Below, one piece after another: positions 48,237 to 57,143 of a stretch of DNA of 64,000 bases. The notes under the pieces are model-generated. The model searched no databases, was not told the origin of the DNA, and saw only the letters and a list, made by a program, of their open reading frames with translations. Where the stretch lies: contig CALHOU010000029.1 of assembly GCA_938035945.1 (NCBI GenBank), positions 1-64,000 on the forward strand, given 5' to 3'. The stretch's first letter is position 1, and each line of letters starts with the position of its first letter. The translations under genes were made by a program, and so were the position numbers. Source of the stretch: an uncultured Granulosicoccaceae bacterium. GTDB taxonomy: Bacteria > Pseudomonadota > Gammaproteobacteria > Granulosicoccales > Granulosicoccaceae.

Positions 48237-49430
48237 TTATCGTTTGCCGGTGTATTCCAAAATGACCATTGATACATCATCTTCAAAGGTCTCCGATCCA
48301 TTCCAGCGCGTAATTTCACCATCGAACAAATCACCTAGTTCCTCTATCGGTAGATCGCGCCATTCCTGTATTCGACTCAGAAGCCGTTCTGAACCATAAA
48401 ACTCCCCTTTGTCGTTCTCACATTCAAGCATTCCGTCTGAATACAAGAACAACCGATCACCCGCCACTAAGGTGCTGCTGATCGTGCTGTAAGTCGCCTC
48501 TTTAAGCAGCCCTATAGGCATTCCACCATCACCCAAGGCTACCGCTTCACCAGTTTTTTTCGACAACTGAATCGGAGCTGGGTGACCTGCCTGCGTCATG
48601 GTTACTTCTCCGCTGGTTACATCAACAATTCCGTAAATCATTGTGAAGTAGCGGGAACTGTTCAAATTTCCCTGAAACTGACGATTCAGGTTCTGCACGG
48701 TCGCGATCACCGCATCAGCGGTTTGCGGATTATTTTTTATCGACTTCGAACACAAACCGTGACTGGACGGGTTTAATTGATTATTGATTGCGAACGATGT
48801 CAGAGCTGAGGCAATTCCGTGACCTTCCACATCGAGAATGTAAAATACAAAGTAGTCGTCCCCGAGCGGAAAGTAGTCAAACATATCACCGGCAACAAAA
48901 TTCGCCGGCTTGAAAACCCAATTGGTATCCAGACCCGCAAGCCTGAATTGGCGGGGTAATAAATCCTCTTGTACCTTAGCAGCGATTTTTAAGTCGGTAG
49001 TAACGCTCTGATAGGCGTATTCTAGAAAATCATTACGCGCCGTCATCCGGTCCTGCAACTCGATGATTCTGGTCGCACTTTGCAATCTGGCACTCAGATC
49101 ATCGTTTTTCACGGGTGTGCTCAGAAACGCATCCGCTCCGGCGCTGAGCGCCTTTTGCGGAGCAACTTCAGCTTGCGCACCAAGAAAGATAAAGTACACG
49201 TACCTATCCATAGTCGCGCTTCTTAAGCGCGCGCAGAATTCTGTACCCGTCATGTCTTTGATGGACCAATCACACAGCACCAGAGTCACGCCAATCTTCT
49301 CAATTATGTCTAAGGCTTGCTGTCCGTTGGTTGCCGTCATGGTTGTGAATCCGGCACCGTCAAGCTGACGCGATAACGCCACCCGCGTTTCTGCGTCATT
49401 CCCGACAACAAGTGCTGAAGTGCCTTCCAT
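48237..49430 (-). CDS. Receiver-PP2C (SpoIIE/RsbU-like) phosphatase response regulator
   Basis: A response regulator with a serine phosphatase output, 397 residues. Receiver domain (about 5-125): phospho-acceptor Asp54 in LVLCDWSIKDM, with the Lys in STPVKNDD. A short coiled linker follows (about 128-160). The PP2C-like domain (about 170-395) has FVAGDMFDYF, ILDVEGHGIAS, YGIVDVTSGEVTMTQAGHPAPI, GMPIGLL, YSDGMLEC and EDDVSMVIL. The conserved aspartates bind metal. An upstream kinase presumably controls it, but none is encoded nearby. It is the first gene of the STAS-kinase-glycosyltransferase-DUF3131 operon. The arrangement recalls HsbR of Pseudomonas, but the anti-sigma domain is a separate protein here. 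Confidence 0.92.
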   Translation of the reverse strand: MEGTSALVVGNDAETRVALSRQLDGAGFTTMTATNGQQALDIIEKIGVTLVLCDWSIKDMTGTEFCARLRSATMDRYVYFIFLGAQAEVAPQKALSAGADAFLSTPVKNDDLSARLQSATRIIELQDRMTARNDFLEYAYQSVTTDLKIAAKVQEDLLPRQFRLAGLDTNWVFKPANFVAGDMFDYFPLGDDYFVFYILDVEGHGIASALTSFAINNQLNPSSHGLCSKSIKNNPQTADAVIATVQNLNRQFQGNLNSSRYFTMIYGIVDVTSGEVTMTQAGHPAPIQLSKKTGEAVALGDGGMPIGLLKEATYSTISSTLVAGDRLFLYSDGMLECENDKGEFYGSERLLSRIQEWRDLPIEELGDLFDGEITRWNGSETFEDDVSMVILEYTGKR

Positions 49431-49690
49431 CTACGAACCAAAACTTACACGATGACAGTGATATTTAGTTGGCGGCGTAACGAGGTAATTCCTGAAAAAC
49501 TGTGTCCCTAAATGAACATTTAGTACTACCTAACTGAGTATCAGAAGTAGTACGCAAAAGAGGTGCTATAAGGGGTTAATTGCACGAGATTTTGTGAGAA
49601 GCATCAAAATATTTGCAGCTTTTAACAGCCCGTGAACTGGCCGTGTAACCTTTGGGCTGTAAAAAATAGCAATTGATACTCAAGGTTCCA
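49431..49690. promoter_or_regulatory. Region upstream of the partner-switching operon
   Basis: 260 bases without a gene, between the end of the outer-membrane protein gene and the phosphatase start. It contains GTACTAC/GTAGTAC arms (49523-49529 and 49547-49553) and a stem ACAGCCC/GGGCTGT (49625-49631 and 49654-49660). A promoter for the phosphatase operon is expected here. Confidence 0.4.
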
Positions 49691-52492
49691 TTAATAGCGC
49701 CAGCGATAGGTAAACGAAAGTATGCCATTGTCTTTAAAGTTATATTCAAATGCTTTGTTATAGCCCCAATTGTTGTATTCGAAGCTGAATGTAAACGGGG
49801 CGTAGTTTGCATACCCAAAACCATACGACCAACTCGTGTCACCACCCTTGAGCGGCTGACTAATGGTTGATCGCACGAACCACTTACCTTTTGGACTCCA
49901 TGAATTACTCCAGCTAAACACAGGGTCGCCAGATATTTTCTGGCTCAAAGTGACCGAGCTAGATACACGATGCTTTTCCATAAACCTGTTTTTCTTGAAC
50001 TTATAGGTTGCCGAGGCGATCGCATTATCCAGATCCAGATAATCACCCGGTAGCAATGGCCCCCAATGATTCAATTGAATCGAGAACGTACCCGGATGCC
50101 AATCGTCATAGCCAATACCCCAGGTATAACGAAACTCCTCATCATCAAACCGGTAGTTCCAAGAGCCGCGAGCAAACCAGTAGCTGTCTTTGATCGGCTT
50201 ATATGAGGCACCGGTCGTAATGCTAAATCCGTCACCATCCAGACCGCGGTTACCCAATGTTATGAACCCATTGAAGCCGCGATATTTTTTCTTCTTCGGC
50301 TTGGTGCGCTGCTCTTCGTTCTGCTGCGCCTCCTCTTTAAGCTCCGGCACCGTATCGAATCCAACTGCCGGACTGGTATCACCCTGCTCAAGCACCACTG
50401 GGGCGGACGCTAATAAGTCAGCGCTCTGTGCAACGATTTGCGCTATCGAATTACCGTGACGCCTAGCTGGTTTTCTAAACTTATCAGGTCGTCTGTAAGC
50501 TAAACCGTAGTTGTAGTATTCAACATCTCTAATCCATCGACGACCAAGTTCAGAGCTTGACGCAATGAGTGCTTTAGATTGGGCCGGTGTTAGTGATCGA
50601 TCGTCACCTGCGGGCTGGATGTCTATGTAGTCGGCTATGCCATCCACTAGCTTGTTATGCCGTTTGCTTGCACTGATGTAATCTGGAATGCCGTCGGCTG
50701 GGTCATCGGGCCTGAACGGCAGTACGTAATACAGATAACCGGGCCCTGTCACCATGGTCAACATGGATTCTTGTTTTTTAATAAGCTCGTAGCGATAGCC
50801 AAACAGTCGTCGTGCTACCAATCGAACACGCTCTTCATCGCTCATTTGATGCCGCGTTGGAGAACTTAGATCATTCTCAACCGATACCGTATTAGTGTCT
50901 GGCGAAGAACCCGGCTCGACAGCATTCTCAGTTTCTACAGCTGCCTCCAATTGCACTGAAGCGGCGCCTTGCAACACTTCAACAGATTGCGTATGTATGG
51001 ATTCAACTTCTGCCTCTTGAACCTGCGCTGTTGCCAGCGTTTGTGCTAATGGTGTGTCTGATTGAACTGGTAGTACTTTGTCATCGAGCGTGGCTGGGGC
51101 TGGTTTTGCGACGATCTCCACTCCGATCTCTAAGGCTTGTTCTAGATCAGCCTCTTGTGCGTAAGCGTCTGCGGCATCAAATGTGTCGCTGCTCTGCACA
51201 GCGACGGGCTGCTTCACCTTGGTGTCGGCTACATCAGCCCGCTTTGATTGTGTATCGACTGCAGGAGCGATTGACTCAGTGGTTTCAGTATCAATGTTGG
51301 TGTCGGTTGTTTGTACAATGATTTCTTCAGCTGTAACTGTCGAGAAATTGTCAACATCACCCGACACGACTTCGGTAACCGCTTCAATGGGACTGGTGAT
51401 TTCGGTGTTTTGATTTGACGCTAGTGTGTCAGGCGTTGCCTTTTTATCTGTGGCACCTTTCTCAGGTTGCTTTTTTATTTCTGACTTAGCATTGTCTGAC
51501 TTGGTTTCCGCTCTGTTTGCAACACCCGACTCTGCGGCTTGTGACTTAGCGATCTCGACGTTGGCTGCCTTCTCAGCAGAAGGTTTAGCAGCGCTCAATT
51601 CAGGTTCTTGCGTTTCAGTCTTCGGCCAATCAGCGATACCATCGTTCTTCGCAATTTCTTCACTCTCCAATACTTCCAAGCCCTTTTGTTCTGAACCGTC
51701 AGCATTTTTGGGCCAATCAGGCTTGCCGTCATTTTCAACAGGCTTTACATCCGCAACTACCGATTGCTGTGCTTCGTTGGGTTCGTCAGGAGAATGCGCA
51801 GCACAACCCACCTGCCATTGATAGGGGTACTCGGGTGATTGCTTATAGCTATCATGAACCACGCGTAGCGGAAAATAGGTTTCTGGGTCTAAGTACAACT
51901 CGCTGGTTTGCGGGTGCGGCAAACATTGAAACCGAAACAGTGTGGAATAGTCTACTTCATAAAATATAAACGGTGCGTCATCGTGTTTGAACGCATCAAT
52001 TTCCAATCTGTTTTCATGATCACCTAAAAAACCCAGGGCATGAAACCCTTTCCAGTCAATAGGAGATTCTGGGTCAGCAATACGTTGTTCTATTTTGTTG
52101 CCTATCAAGGCAAAATCATAGAACGTGTTGTCGAGCAATACTTCGCAATATCCCCACTGCAAAATCACTTGCTCAACATCTAATGCTAATTCAGGAAATC
52201 GTGCGCTGGTATTACTCAAGGCGTACAGAGCAATATCGAGCGATGCGGCGTGTAGTGATGGGTTTTGCGTTGAGCCGTACCACTCATTTGGCAACGGCAT
52301 TCCTGGCAATTCAATACTGTTAAAAGAGTTTAGGAGATTAGCAGCTTGGCTTGCATTGGCCGCACACTCTAGTTCCTTAGACAAGCTTAGTAGCGGCGGT
52401 TGTTTATCATCGGCGTAAGCCTGCGCACAACCCAAAACCATTAAACATAAGAGCTGCGTATGAACAAAGGCCGCCTTTATTCGCCTTCGCAT
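49691..52492 (-). CDS. Large secreted protein with C-terminal outer-membrane barrel
   Basis: A 933-residue protein with a signal peptide (LLCLMVLGCAQAYA). Residues about 30-240 form a cysteine-containing globular domain (CAANASQAANLLNSF, QWQVGCAAH). Residues about 245-560 are low complexity, Ala/Glu/Thr/Ser-rich, with repeated units (GKPDWPKN, DGIADWPK) reminiscent of short calcium-loop motifs. A second globular part follows (ERVRLVARRLFGYRYEL, PDDPADGIPDYISASKR). The last 190 residues are alternating aromatic/polar strands (GFNGFITLGNRGLDGDG, YWFARGSWNYRF) ending in FTYRWRY with a terminal aromatic, typical of an outer-membrane beta barrel. It lies in the polysaccharide locus, overlapping the upstream DUF3131 gene, so it may be an export pore or surface anchor. 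No family name is assigned. Confidence 0.65.
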   Translation of the reverse strand: MRRRIKAAFVHTQLLCLMVLGCAQAYADDKQPPLLSLSKELECAANASQAANLLNSFNSIELPGMPLPNEWYGSTQNPSLHAASLDIALYALSNTSARFPELALDVEQVILQWGYCEVLLDNTFYDFALIGNKIEQRIADPESPIDWKGFHALGFLGDHENRLEIDAFKHDDAPFIFYEVDYSTLFRFQCLPHPQTSELYLDPETYFPLRVVHDSYKQSPEYPYQWQVGCAAHSPDEPNEAQQSVVADVKPVENDGKPDWPKNADGSEQKGLEVLESEEIAKNDGIADWPKTETQEPELSAAKPSAEKAANVEIAKSQAAESGVANRAETKSDNAKSEIKKQPEKGATDKKATPDTLASNQNTEITSPIEAVTEVVSGDVDNFSTVTAEEIIVQTTDTNIDTETTESIAPAVDTQSKRADVADTKVKQPVAVQSSDTFDAADAYAQEADLEQALEIGVEIVAKPAPATLDDKVLPVQSDTPLAQTLATAQVQEAEVESIHTQSVEVLQGAASVQLEAAVETENAVEPGSSPDTNTVSVENDLSSPTRHQMSDEERVRLVARRLFGYRYELIKKQESMLTMVTGPGYLYYVLPFRPDDPADGIPDYISASKRHNKLVDGIADYIDIQPAGDDRSLTPAQSKALIASSSELGRRWIRDVEYYNYGLAYRRPDKFRKPARRHGNSIAQIVAQSADLLASAPVVLEQGDTSPAVGFDTVPELKEEAQQNEEQRTKPKKKKYRGFNGFITLGNRGLDGDGFSITTGASYKPIKDSYWFARGSWNYRFDDEEFRYTWGIGYDDWHPGTFSIQLNHWGPLLPGDYLDLDNAIASATYKFKKNRFMEKHRVSSSVTLSQKISGDPVFSWSNSWSPKGKWFVRSTISQPLKGGDTSWSYGFGYANYAPFTFSFEYNNWGYNKAFEYNFKDNGILSFTYRWRY

Positions 52493-54048
52493 ATCTCACA
52501 TTCCGATACTTCCGGTAGTTTCAGAAGATCAGAATCCAATTTTAGATCGCGGCTACACGATTCACAATGCGGTAATAGCGAACCGTATTTCTTATATAAG
52601 AAGCCACTAAGAATGACGCCATTTGTGTTTGCTGTAGTCACTTTGTTGTAGCCAGCACCACTTTCGTAAATACCCGAATACCAGCCCTTCTTAGGGTCGT
52701 AGGCCGATTCAATCGCATTCATAAGTACTGCGCTGTATTCATCCTCCGGATACAACAGGGCCATCGAAAATGCGGCTTTGGTTGATATGGTCTTCATGTG
52801 GTTGTAAGACACGTCACTGCTGTTAGTCGTCTGCCAGGCTTCACCGGCGTTAAAGATGGTGTTGTATAAAAACCAAGGTGCCTTATCGATATTATCTTCC
52901 GAAATAGCAGTCACAATACCGGTTTCACGCCAGCGTTGTTTTTGCACCTCAAATATATTTCGTACCAACTGCTTGTTCTGTTCGTCTATACCAAGCTCCA
53001 TCGCATCCATGGTGTAGGACTCCGTCAGAACGTAGTTATTGGCATGCCACTTTCTCGGGTCACGATTATCGTGCGCGATGTTAATGCCCATAATTTCGGT
53101 ATTACCACGAAACTTGTTTTCATAATCTGCAGCAACTGATGCATCAAAACCATATCGTTCAAATATTTTTGCCGCGTACTGTTCATACCCAAGCCTACCT
53201 TCTTGCCATACTTTGATATCTTCCGGATTGAACTTGTTAACCGCCAATCCAAACATTTGTTGCTTTTGAATAATGCGATCGTAATTCCAGCGCGATAAAG
53301 TTGTTTCTAAGCTGCTGTGGTATTTTGGATGCATGCAGCTTAATGTTCGAGTCCATGACAGCAAGCGAGCTAAGTCGAGCGCCGAGACACCAATACCTAA
53401 GTCAGTTGGTTTGTTTGCATAGTCCACCATCTGCAAGGTTTTAGTGTTGTACACTTTGTTCGGTGCTTCATCGTTAAAAAGCTTCATGCGTGAGAACGAA
53501 CCAATCATCGCCGTTATACGATCATCGAAATCTTTTTTCCCAATAAACCCAAAGTCGTAAGCAGCCACAGTCGCAGCCAACGCAGAACCGGTATCCCACA
53601 TTGTGGTTGATGGAAAGTTATTTACCGCGTTGACCAAGCCAGTTTCTGGGTTGTAGTTGTTTTCAAAATAAGTCCATGCAATACGCGCCATGCGCATGTC
53701 TGCACCGCTCAGTTTTTCGTTATGCACCACACAACTGTTCTCTGTAGGTTTAATCAAACAATCCAGCGAATTGGCGTTATCGCCGTCGCACATCTTGCCA
53801 TTATTAAGCGACGCAGGTGACATCATTGGATTGTCACTGCTTACATCGAGGGAGAATTTTCCGTCAGCGCCGTAGCCCGCAGAATAGCCATTGCTGGGCA
53901 AGTTGGTTTTCGAATAGAATCCTAGGCCCACGACGATTATCACGGCCACAACAATACCTGCCGCAATAGCAGCAAGTGACTCACCCACGGAGCGCCGGTG
54001 TCGATAAATCAACCGTTCCTCTGGTGGCTTGTTGTCATCAGTTTTCAT
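52477..54048 (-). CDS. DUF3131 domain protein, membrane-anchored (paralogue 2)
   Basis: A 523-residue protein related to the one at 44140-45495. It has an N-terminal membrane anchor (LAAIAAGIVVAVIIVVGLGFY) and then a linker with three cysteines. The DUF3131 domain has YFENNYNPETGLVNAVNNF, STTMWDTGSALAATVAAY, EAPNKVYNTKTLQMVDY, DLGIGVSALDLARLL, QEGRLGYEQYAAKIFER and AISEDNIDKAPWFLYNTIF. A C-terminal extension carries two CxxC-like pairs (PHCESC and ECEIC), absent from paralogue 1 and possibly metal binding. It overlaps the next gene by 16 bases and follows the acyltransferase by 19 bases. Confidence 0.82.
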   Translation of the reverse strand: MKTDDNKPPEERLIYRHRRSVGESLAAIAAGIVVAVIIVVGLGFYSKTNLPSNGYSAGYGADGKFSLDVSSDNPMMSPASLNNGKMCDGDNANSLDCLIKPTENSCVVHNEKLSGADMRMARIAWTYFENNYNPETGLVNAVNNFPSTTMWDTGSALAATVAAYDFGFIGKKDFDDRITAMIGSFSRMKLFNDEAPNKVYNTKTLQMVDYANKPTDLGIGVSALDLARLLSWTRTLSCMHPKYHSSLETTLSRWNYDRIIQKQQMFGLAVNKFNPEDIKVWQEGRLGYEQYAAKIFERYGFDASVAADYENKFRGNTEIMGINIAHDNRDPRKWHANNYVLTESYTMDAMELGIDEQNKQLVRNIFEVQKQRWRETGIVTAISEDNIDKAPWFLYNTIFNAGEAWQTTNSSDVSYNHMKTISTKAAFSMALLYPEDEYSAVLMNAIESAYDPKKGWYSGIYESGAGYNKVTTANTNGVILSGFLYKKYGSLLPHCESCSRDLKLDSDLLKLPEVSECEICEGE

Positions 54049-54067
54049 GTTCTATTGTTCACGTTCA

Positions 54068-55213
54068 TCAATGTACAGCTGGCATCGATGCCGTAGCCTT
54101 ACTGCCTGCCCAAGGCAGTGGGCCTAACCCCACCGTCCACGCAATCAGCTTGACTTTGCCAATTGCCATGGTGAGGCTCAGTGATAAAAACGCAGTGGCG
54201 CTATATTTCATAAGCACGTACCAATCCGGTTGGACGGATATGCCGAGGAAAGCCACGTCAATTAAGTCCATAATGGCCGGATGTATGAGGTACATCCCAA
54301 AAGAGAACCGCGACCACTGAGATAGCCGGTCTGGCCAATTCAGAAACCACGAGCACATGAATGCTGAGAGCACTGCGCAAGGCAACAAATAGTGCCCGTA
54401 GAAGATCAAATCCCGACGCACGATAAATTCGCCCGCCACGCCCACTTTTTGGGCGTAGATCAGCTTGATCAAAAAGCCTAAGCCCACGAAAAATAGGCTC
54501 AAGCCGAACAGCGGTTTGGCCACTTCTTGTTTGATGCCGCGTTGCCAAAACCCGTATAGGCTATAAGCAAAAAAACCGTAGCCGGTGTACGTAAGCACTT
54601 TGACGAATCGGATGACATACTCGCGCAATAACGGCTCATCGATCGTGCCCCAAATCCAAGTAGAAATAGAGAGGTTGATGTACAACATCGGCAGCACCAA
54701 CAAGCCCAGCAGTGGATAGGGCATGGCAAGTTTGTACACGCGATGAAACAACAGCAACATAAATAAGGTGGGTAAGAAGTGCATATGAAAATTTGAATTA
54801 CCCAGTACCAAATAACCCACCCAGCGACTTAACGATTCGATCTCGCTCATGATTGCAGCGTCGTAGCCCAAGTAGTGTGCTTTGTATAAGCGAAAGAAAA
54901 CATAGAAAACGGCCCAGAACGCAAATGGAACGAGCAGGCGCTTTGCTTGCAACAACATGGTTGGGATAAAGGGTGTTGATGATTTGGATAATTTTAACGA
55001 CAACAGAAACAGCGACACCAGAATGAAGAACTCGGTGCTGGCTATTTCAGAGACGCTACGCAACAGTACAGGAAACACACGATCATGTGCGGCTGCATCT
55101 CTAAACGCACCGCCTAAGCTATCACTTGATGTGTGTATGCCGATAATACAAAAAGCCGCAGCCAAACGGGCCCCATCGAGCCAGTTCATGCGTGTTGAAG
55201 CGGACGTACTCAT
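54068..55213 (-). CDS. Acyltransferase-3 family membrane protein
   Basis: Integral membrane O-acyltransferase, 381 residues, about ten spans. The family's catalytic histidine is in LAAAFCIIGIHTSSD near the N-terminus (about residue 22), after WLDGARLAAA. The late FGMYLIHPAIMDLI motif near residue 290 is also typical. Such enzymes transfer acetyl or succinyl groups to polysaccharides across the membrane. The location between two periplasmic-anchored proteins suggests O-acylation of the locus product. It overlaps the preceding gene by four bases (ATGA). Confidence 0.88.
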   Translation of the reverse strand: MSTSASTRMNWLDGARLAAAFCIIGIHTSSDSLGGAFRDAAAHDRVFPVLLRSVSEIASTEFFILVSLFLLSLKLSKSSTPFIPTMLLQAKRLLVPFAFWAVFYVFFRLYKAHYLGYDAAIMSEIESLSRWVGYLVLGNSNFHMHFLPTLFMLLLFHRVYKLAMPYPLLGLLVLPMLYINLSISTWIWGTIDEPLLREYVIRFVKVLTYTGYGFFAYSLYGFWQRGIKQEVAKPLFGLSLFFVGLGFLIKLIYAQKVGVAGEFIVRRDLIFYGHYLLPCAVLSAFMCSWFLNWPDRLSQWSRFSFGMYLIHPAIMDLIDVAFLGISVQPDWYVLMKYSATAFLSLSLTMAIGKVKLIAWTVGLGPLPWAGSKATASMPAVH

Positions 55214-55731
55214 TCGTGTACCACCCGCACTTTGGCTAACACCTGTGCACCGACGATGTGTTCTATACCGGGGTATTTGCCAGTCTTTTTGCCGGAATCA
55301 AACCACTGACCAAGCCGTGCATCGCCTTCGGCATTCACTGAGATCACTTCAATATCGTACTTATACCCTTGCCCAGGCCTTGTATAGTGTTTGTTTACGA
55401 ACTCGGTAGGTGATGTACCCAGGCGCTTTTTGGGCCAATAACGCCGGTCAGCTTTTTCAACGATGTACACCACCTCACCTGGCGGTACTGCGTCAACAAC
55501 GCCTTTTAAAGTGAAATTATCCCCTACCATTTTACCCGGTCGCGGAAACTGAATTTGCACGTAGTCACTTTTGTGACCAATACCGTCATCACGCTCGACG
55601 GTACCAGTGAGAAAAACCAAAAGGGTCAACACACCGGCAAGCAGAATCGGGAAACACGCAACCGCAAACACATACAGCGCACGTGATTGGGCCATACTAG
55701 ACTCTGAGACTGTGTTGTCGGCGCTGTTCAT
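55210..55731 (-). CDS. Hypothetical membrane-anchored periplasmic protein
   Basis: Unrecognised. 173 residues: a short cytoplasmic N-terminus, one membrane span (LYVFAVACFPILLAGVLTLLVFL, about residues 19-41), then a periplasmic domain of about 130 residues rich in beta strands (VQIQFPRPGKMVGDNFTLKGV, GEVVYIVEKADRRYWPKK). The strand pattern and a GDNFTLKG element resemble an Ig-like fold, but this is only a guess. It is coupled to the acyltransferase gene by overlap and probably acts with it. Confidence 0.7.
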   Translation of the reverse strand: MNSADNTVSESSMAQSRALYVFAVACFPILLAGVLTLLVFLTGTVERDDGIGHKSDYVQIQFPRPGKMVGDNFTLKGVVDAVPPGEVVYIVEKADRRYWPKKRLGTSPTEFVNKHYTRPGQGYKYDIEVISVNAEGDARLGQWFDSGKKTGKYPGIEHIVGAQVLAKVRVVHE

Positions 55732-55757
55732 TGTTAGTGGGGCAATAGGTAATATCG

Positions 55758-56327
55758 TTATGATTTGGGTTGTGCGCTAAGTGCTTCGACCAACACGGCT
55801 TGAATTTTTTTGGTATCGCCTTTGAAGTCCCCGCGCTTCCATCGACCAGCGAGAATATCGATCGGCGCCATCAGGCCACGCAAGGCATCTTTGCTTTGCT
55901 CCCATTTCTCACTTGTTTTCCAAATCGTTGTCTTGGTCGATAGCAGCATCTCTGCCGCCGCTTCACCCTGCTTCTGCGTGCCAAGTAAATCGGCTTTCAA
56001 AACGTTGGCATACACATCTTGCAAGGCAGCATGCTGATTCAGCCTTGTGATCTTTTGGTCTTTTGCTTTAAGTAATTTTGGATCTGCTTTGCTGGAGTTT
56101 TTAGCAAGCTTTACCTGTTGTGCTGAGAGCTGTTCCATGCGCGCTAACATATCTGTACCGATTGTCTCATTCTGATCTGCGACATCATCAAGTTCTGAGC
56201 GCAATTCACCGATCGCTTTTTGAAACGAGCCTTGAGTTATATGCAATGCACGTTGGGTTTGCATGTTTTGCACTGCCAACCATGCCACCACGGCCAGTGT
56301 GGCTGTGCTGAGAATTTTGCTAAGCAT
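55758..56327 (-). CDS. Hypothetical membrane-anchored coiled-coil protein
   Basis: Unrecognised. 189 residues: an N-terminal membrane anchor (ILSTATLAVVAWLAVQNM) and a mainly helical remainder with heptad-like runs (FQKAIGELRSELDDVADQ and QLSAQQVKLAKNSSK). Lys/Gln/Ala are common, and no cysteines are seen. It is the first gene of the polysaccharide locus, 26 bases ahead of the next gene. It might be a scaffold for the glycan machinery, but nothing in the sequence proves this. Confidence 0.65.
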   Translation of the reverse strand: MLSKILSTATLAVVAWLAVQNMQTQRALHITQGSFQKAIGELRSELDDVADQNETIGTDMLARMEQLSAQQVKLAKNSSKADPKLLKAKDQKITRLNQHAALQDVYANVLKADLLGTQKQGEAAAEMLLSTKTTIWKTSEKWEQSKDALRGLMAPIDILAGRWKRGDFKGDTKKIQAVLVEALSAQPKS

Positions 56328-56598
56328 TTCGACTACCGGTTGAATTGTCTAAGTCTGGGCTCTAAACCCATAGTGAGGTTATCGTCACATCGGAATCTAA
56401 CTTTTATACATATGAGTTCACATTTACTATGAACGTGGATATAACGTGTTAGTCACATTTTGTGAGCTCAATTCACGTTGTTTTTAGCGCCAATCGCTAA
56501 AGGTTTTACTACAGTGGTCGATGGGAAATCTCATCTGCAACAGGTGCGATAAAAAGAGCAATTATCGCCGGTGTTTTGCTTGGTCTTTCGGGCTGGTG

Positions 56599-56738
56599 AG
56601 TGAACACGTGTTCACTATAGGGCCCGTTGTGTCTCCACGTGTTCACTTTTCAAGGCTCCGTGGCTCTTGGTTTCTATATTTGCTAACTATGAAGCGCAGG
56701 ATTGATCTTGTGGGCACAATTGTCTCCACGTGTTCACT
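56599..56738. repeat. CACGTGTTCACT motif cluster
   Basis: AGTGAACACGTGTTCACT (56599-56616) is a perfect 18-base palindrome. The half CACGTGTTCACT recurs at 56636-56647 and 56727-56738. The last two lie inside a longer direct repeat, TGTCTCCACGTGTTCACTTT. This could be a multi-site operator. Confidence 0.7.
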
Positions 56739-56805
56739 TTTTGCTGGGGCAATGAAGTCAGATAAGGGTTTAGTTGAAAATCGCCAGTGGCGAAGGATTG
56801 ACTCA

Positions 56806-56965
56806 GGGCTTCGCCCCAACGCGGTGAACCGCGTTGCCCAAACGGCGGTGCCGTTTGTCGAACCGAGGGTTCGCATCACTCTCTTGGCGTGAAGCCTTGT
56901 ACTATTTGCGTTTGTTACTTGGGATGAGTTTATTCTTTTTCGTAACTGGCGGAGAGAGAGGGATT
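56806..56965. repeat. Compound palindromic repeat, copy 1
   Basis: 160-base copy of a near-identical repeat, with copy 2 starting 178 bases later. It contains three back-to-back hairpins: GGGC-TTC-GCCC (56806-56816), AACGCGGT-GA-ACCGCGTT (56818-56835) and AAACGGC-GGT-GCCGTTT (56840-56856). A segment resembling the T-arm/acceptor of the neighbouring tRNA-Ser in inverted orientation follows, and the copy ends in GGCGGAGAGAGAGGGATT. Confidence 0.85.
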
Positions 56966-56983
56966 GACTCGGCTATCGCCTCG

Positions 56984-57143
56984 GGGCTTCGCCCCAACGC
57001 GGTGAACCGCGTTGCCCAAACGGCGGTGCCGTTTGTCGAACCGAGGGTTCGCATCCCTCTCTTGACGTGAGGCCTTGTACTATTTGCGTTTGTTACTTGG
57101 GATGGGTTTATACTTTTTCGTAACTGGCGGAGAGAGAGGGATT
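56984..57143. repeat. Compound palindromic repeat, copy 2
   Basis: Second copy, same three hairpins at +178. Its right end runs into the 3' part of the real tRNA-Ser gene (57125 onward), so the final GGCGGAGAGAGAGGGATT is part of the tRNA itself. This shows the duplicated unit includes tRNA-Ser sequence. Confidence 0.85.

Larger units (their letters stand above)
56328..57124. other. Non-coding region with repeats between polysaccharide locus and tRNA-Ser
   Basis: 797 bases without a supported gene. The left part holds the promoter of the polysaccharide locus and a cluster of CACGTGTTCACT motifs. The right part is filled by a 178-base-period repeat. The short open frames here are translations of the repeats. 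Confidence 0.75.

Noticed and set aside
49625-49660. Stem ACAGCCC/GGGCTGT as terminator of the barrel protein gene
   Set aside because: The loop is 22 bases and the A/T run is on the wrong side for the minus-strand transcript.
50008-52418. Multiple plus-strand frames opposite the 933-residue protein
   Set aside because: Low-complexity codon bias opens the other frames; no protein-like features.
56521-57070. Several open frames containing RPNAVNRVAQTAVPFVEPRV
   Set aside because: They are translations of the palindromic repeat units, on both strands, without ribosome sites.
56599-57143. Possible CRISPR array
   Set aside because: Repeats are 160 bases with two copies and internal palindromes; no regular short repeat-spacer pattern and no cas genes.
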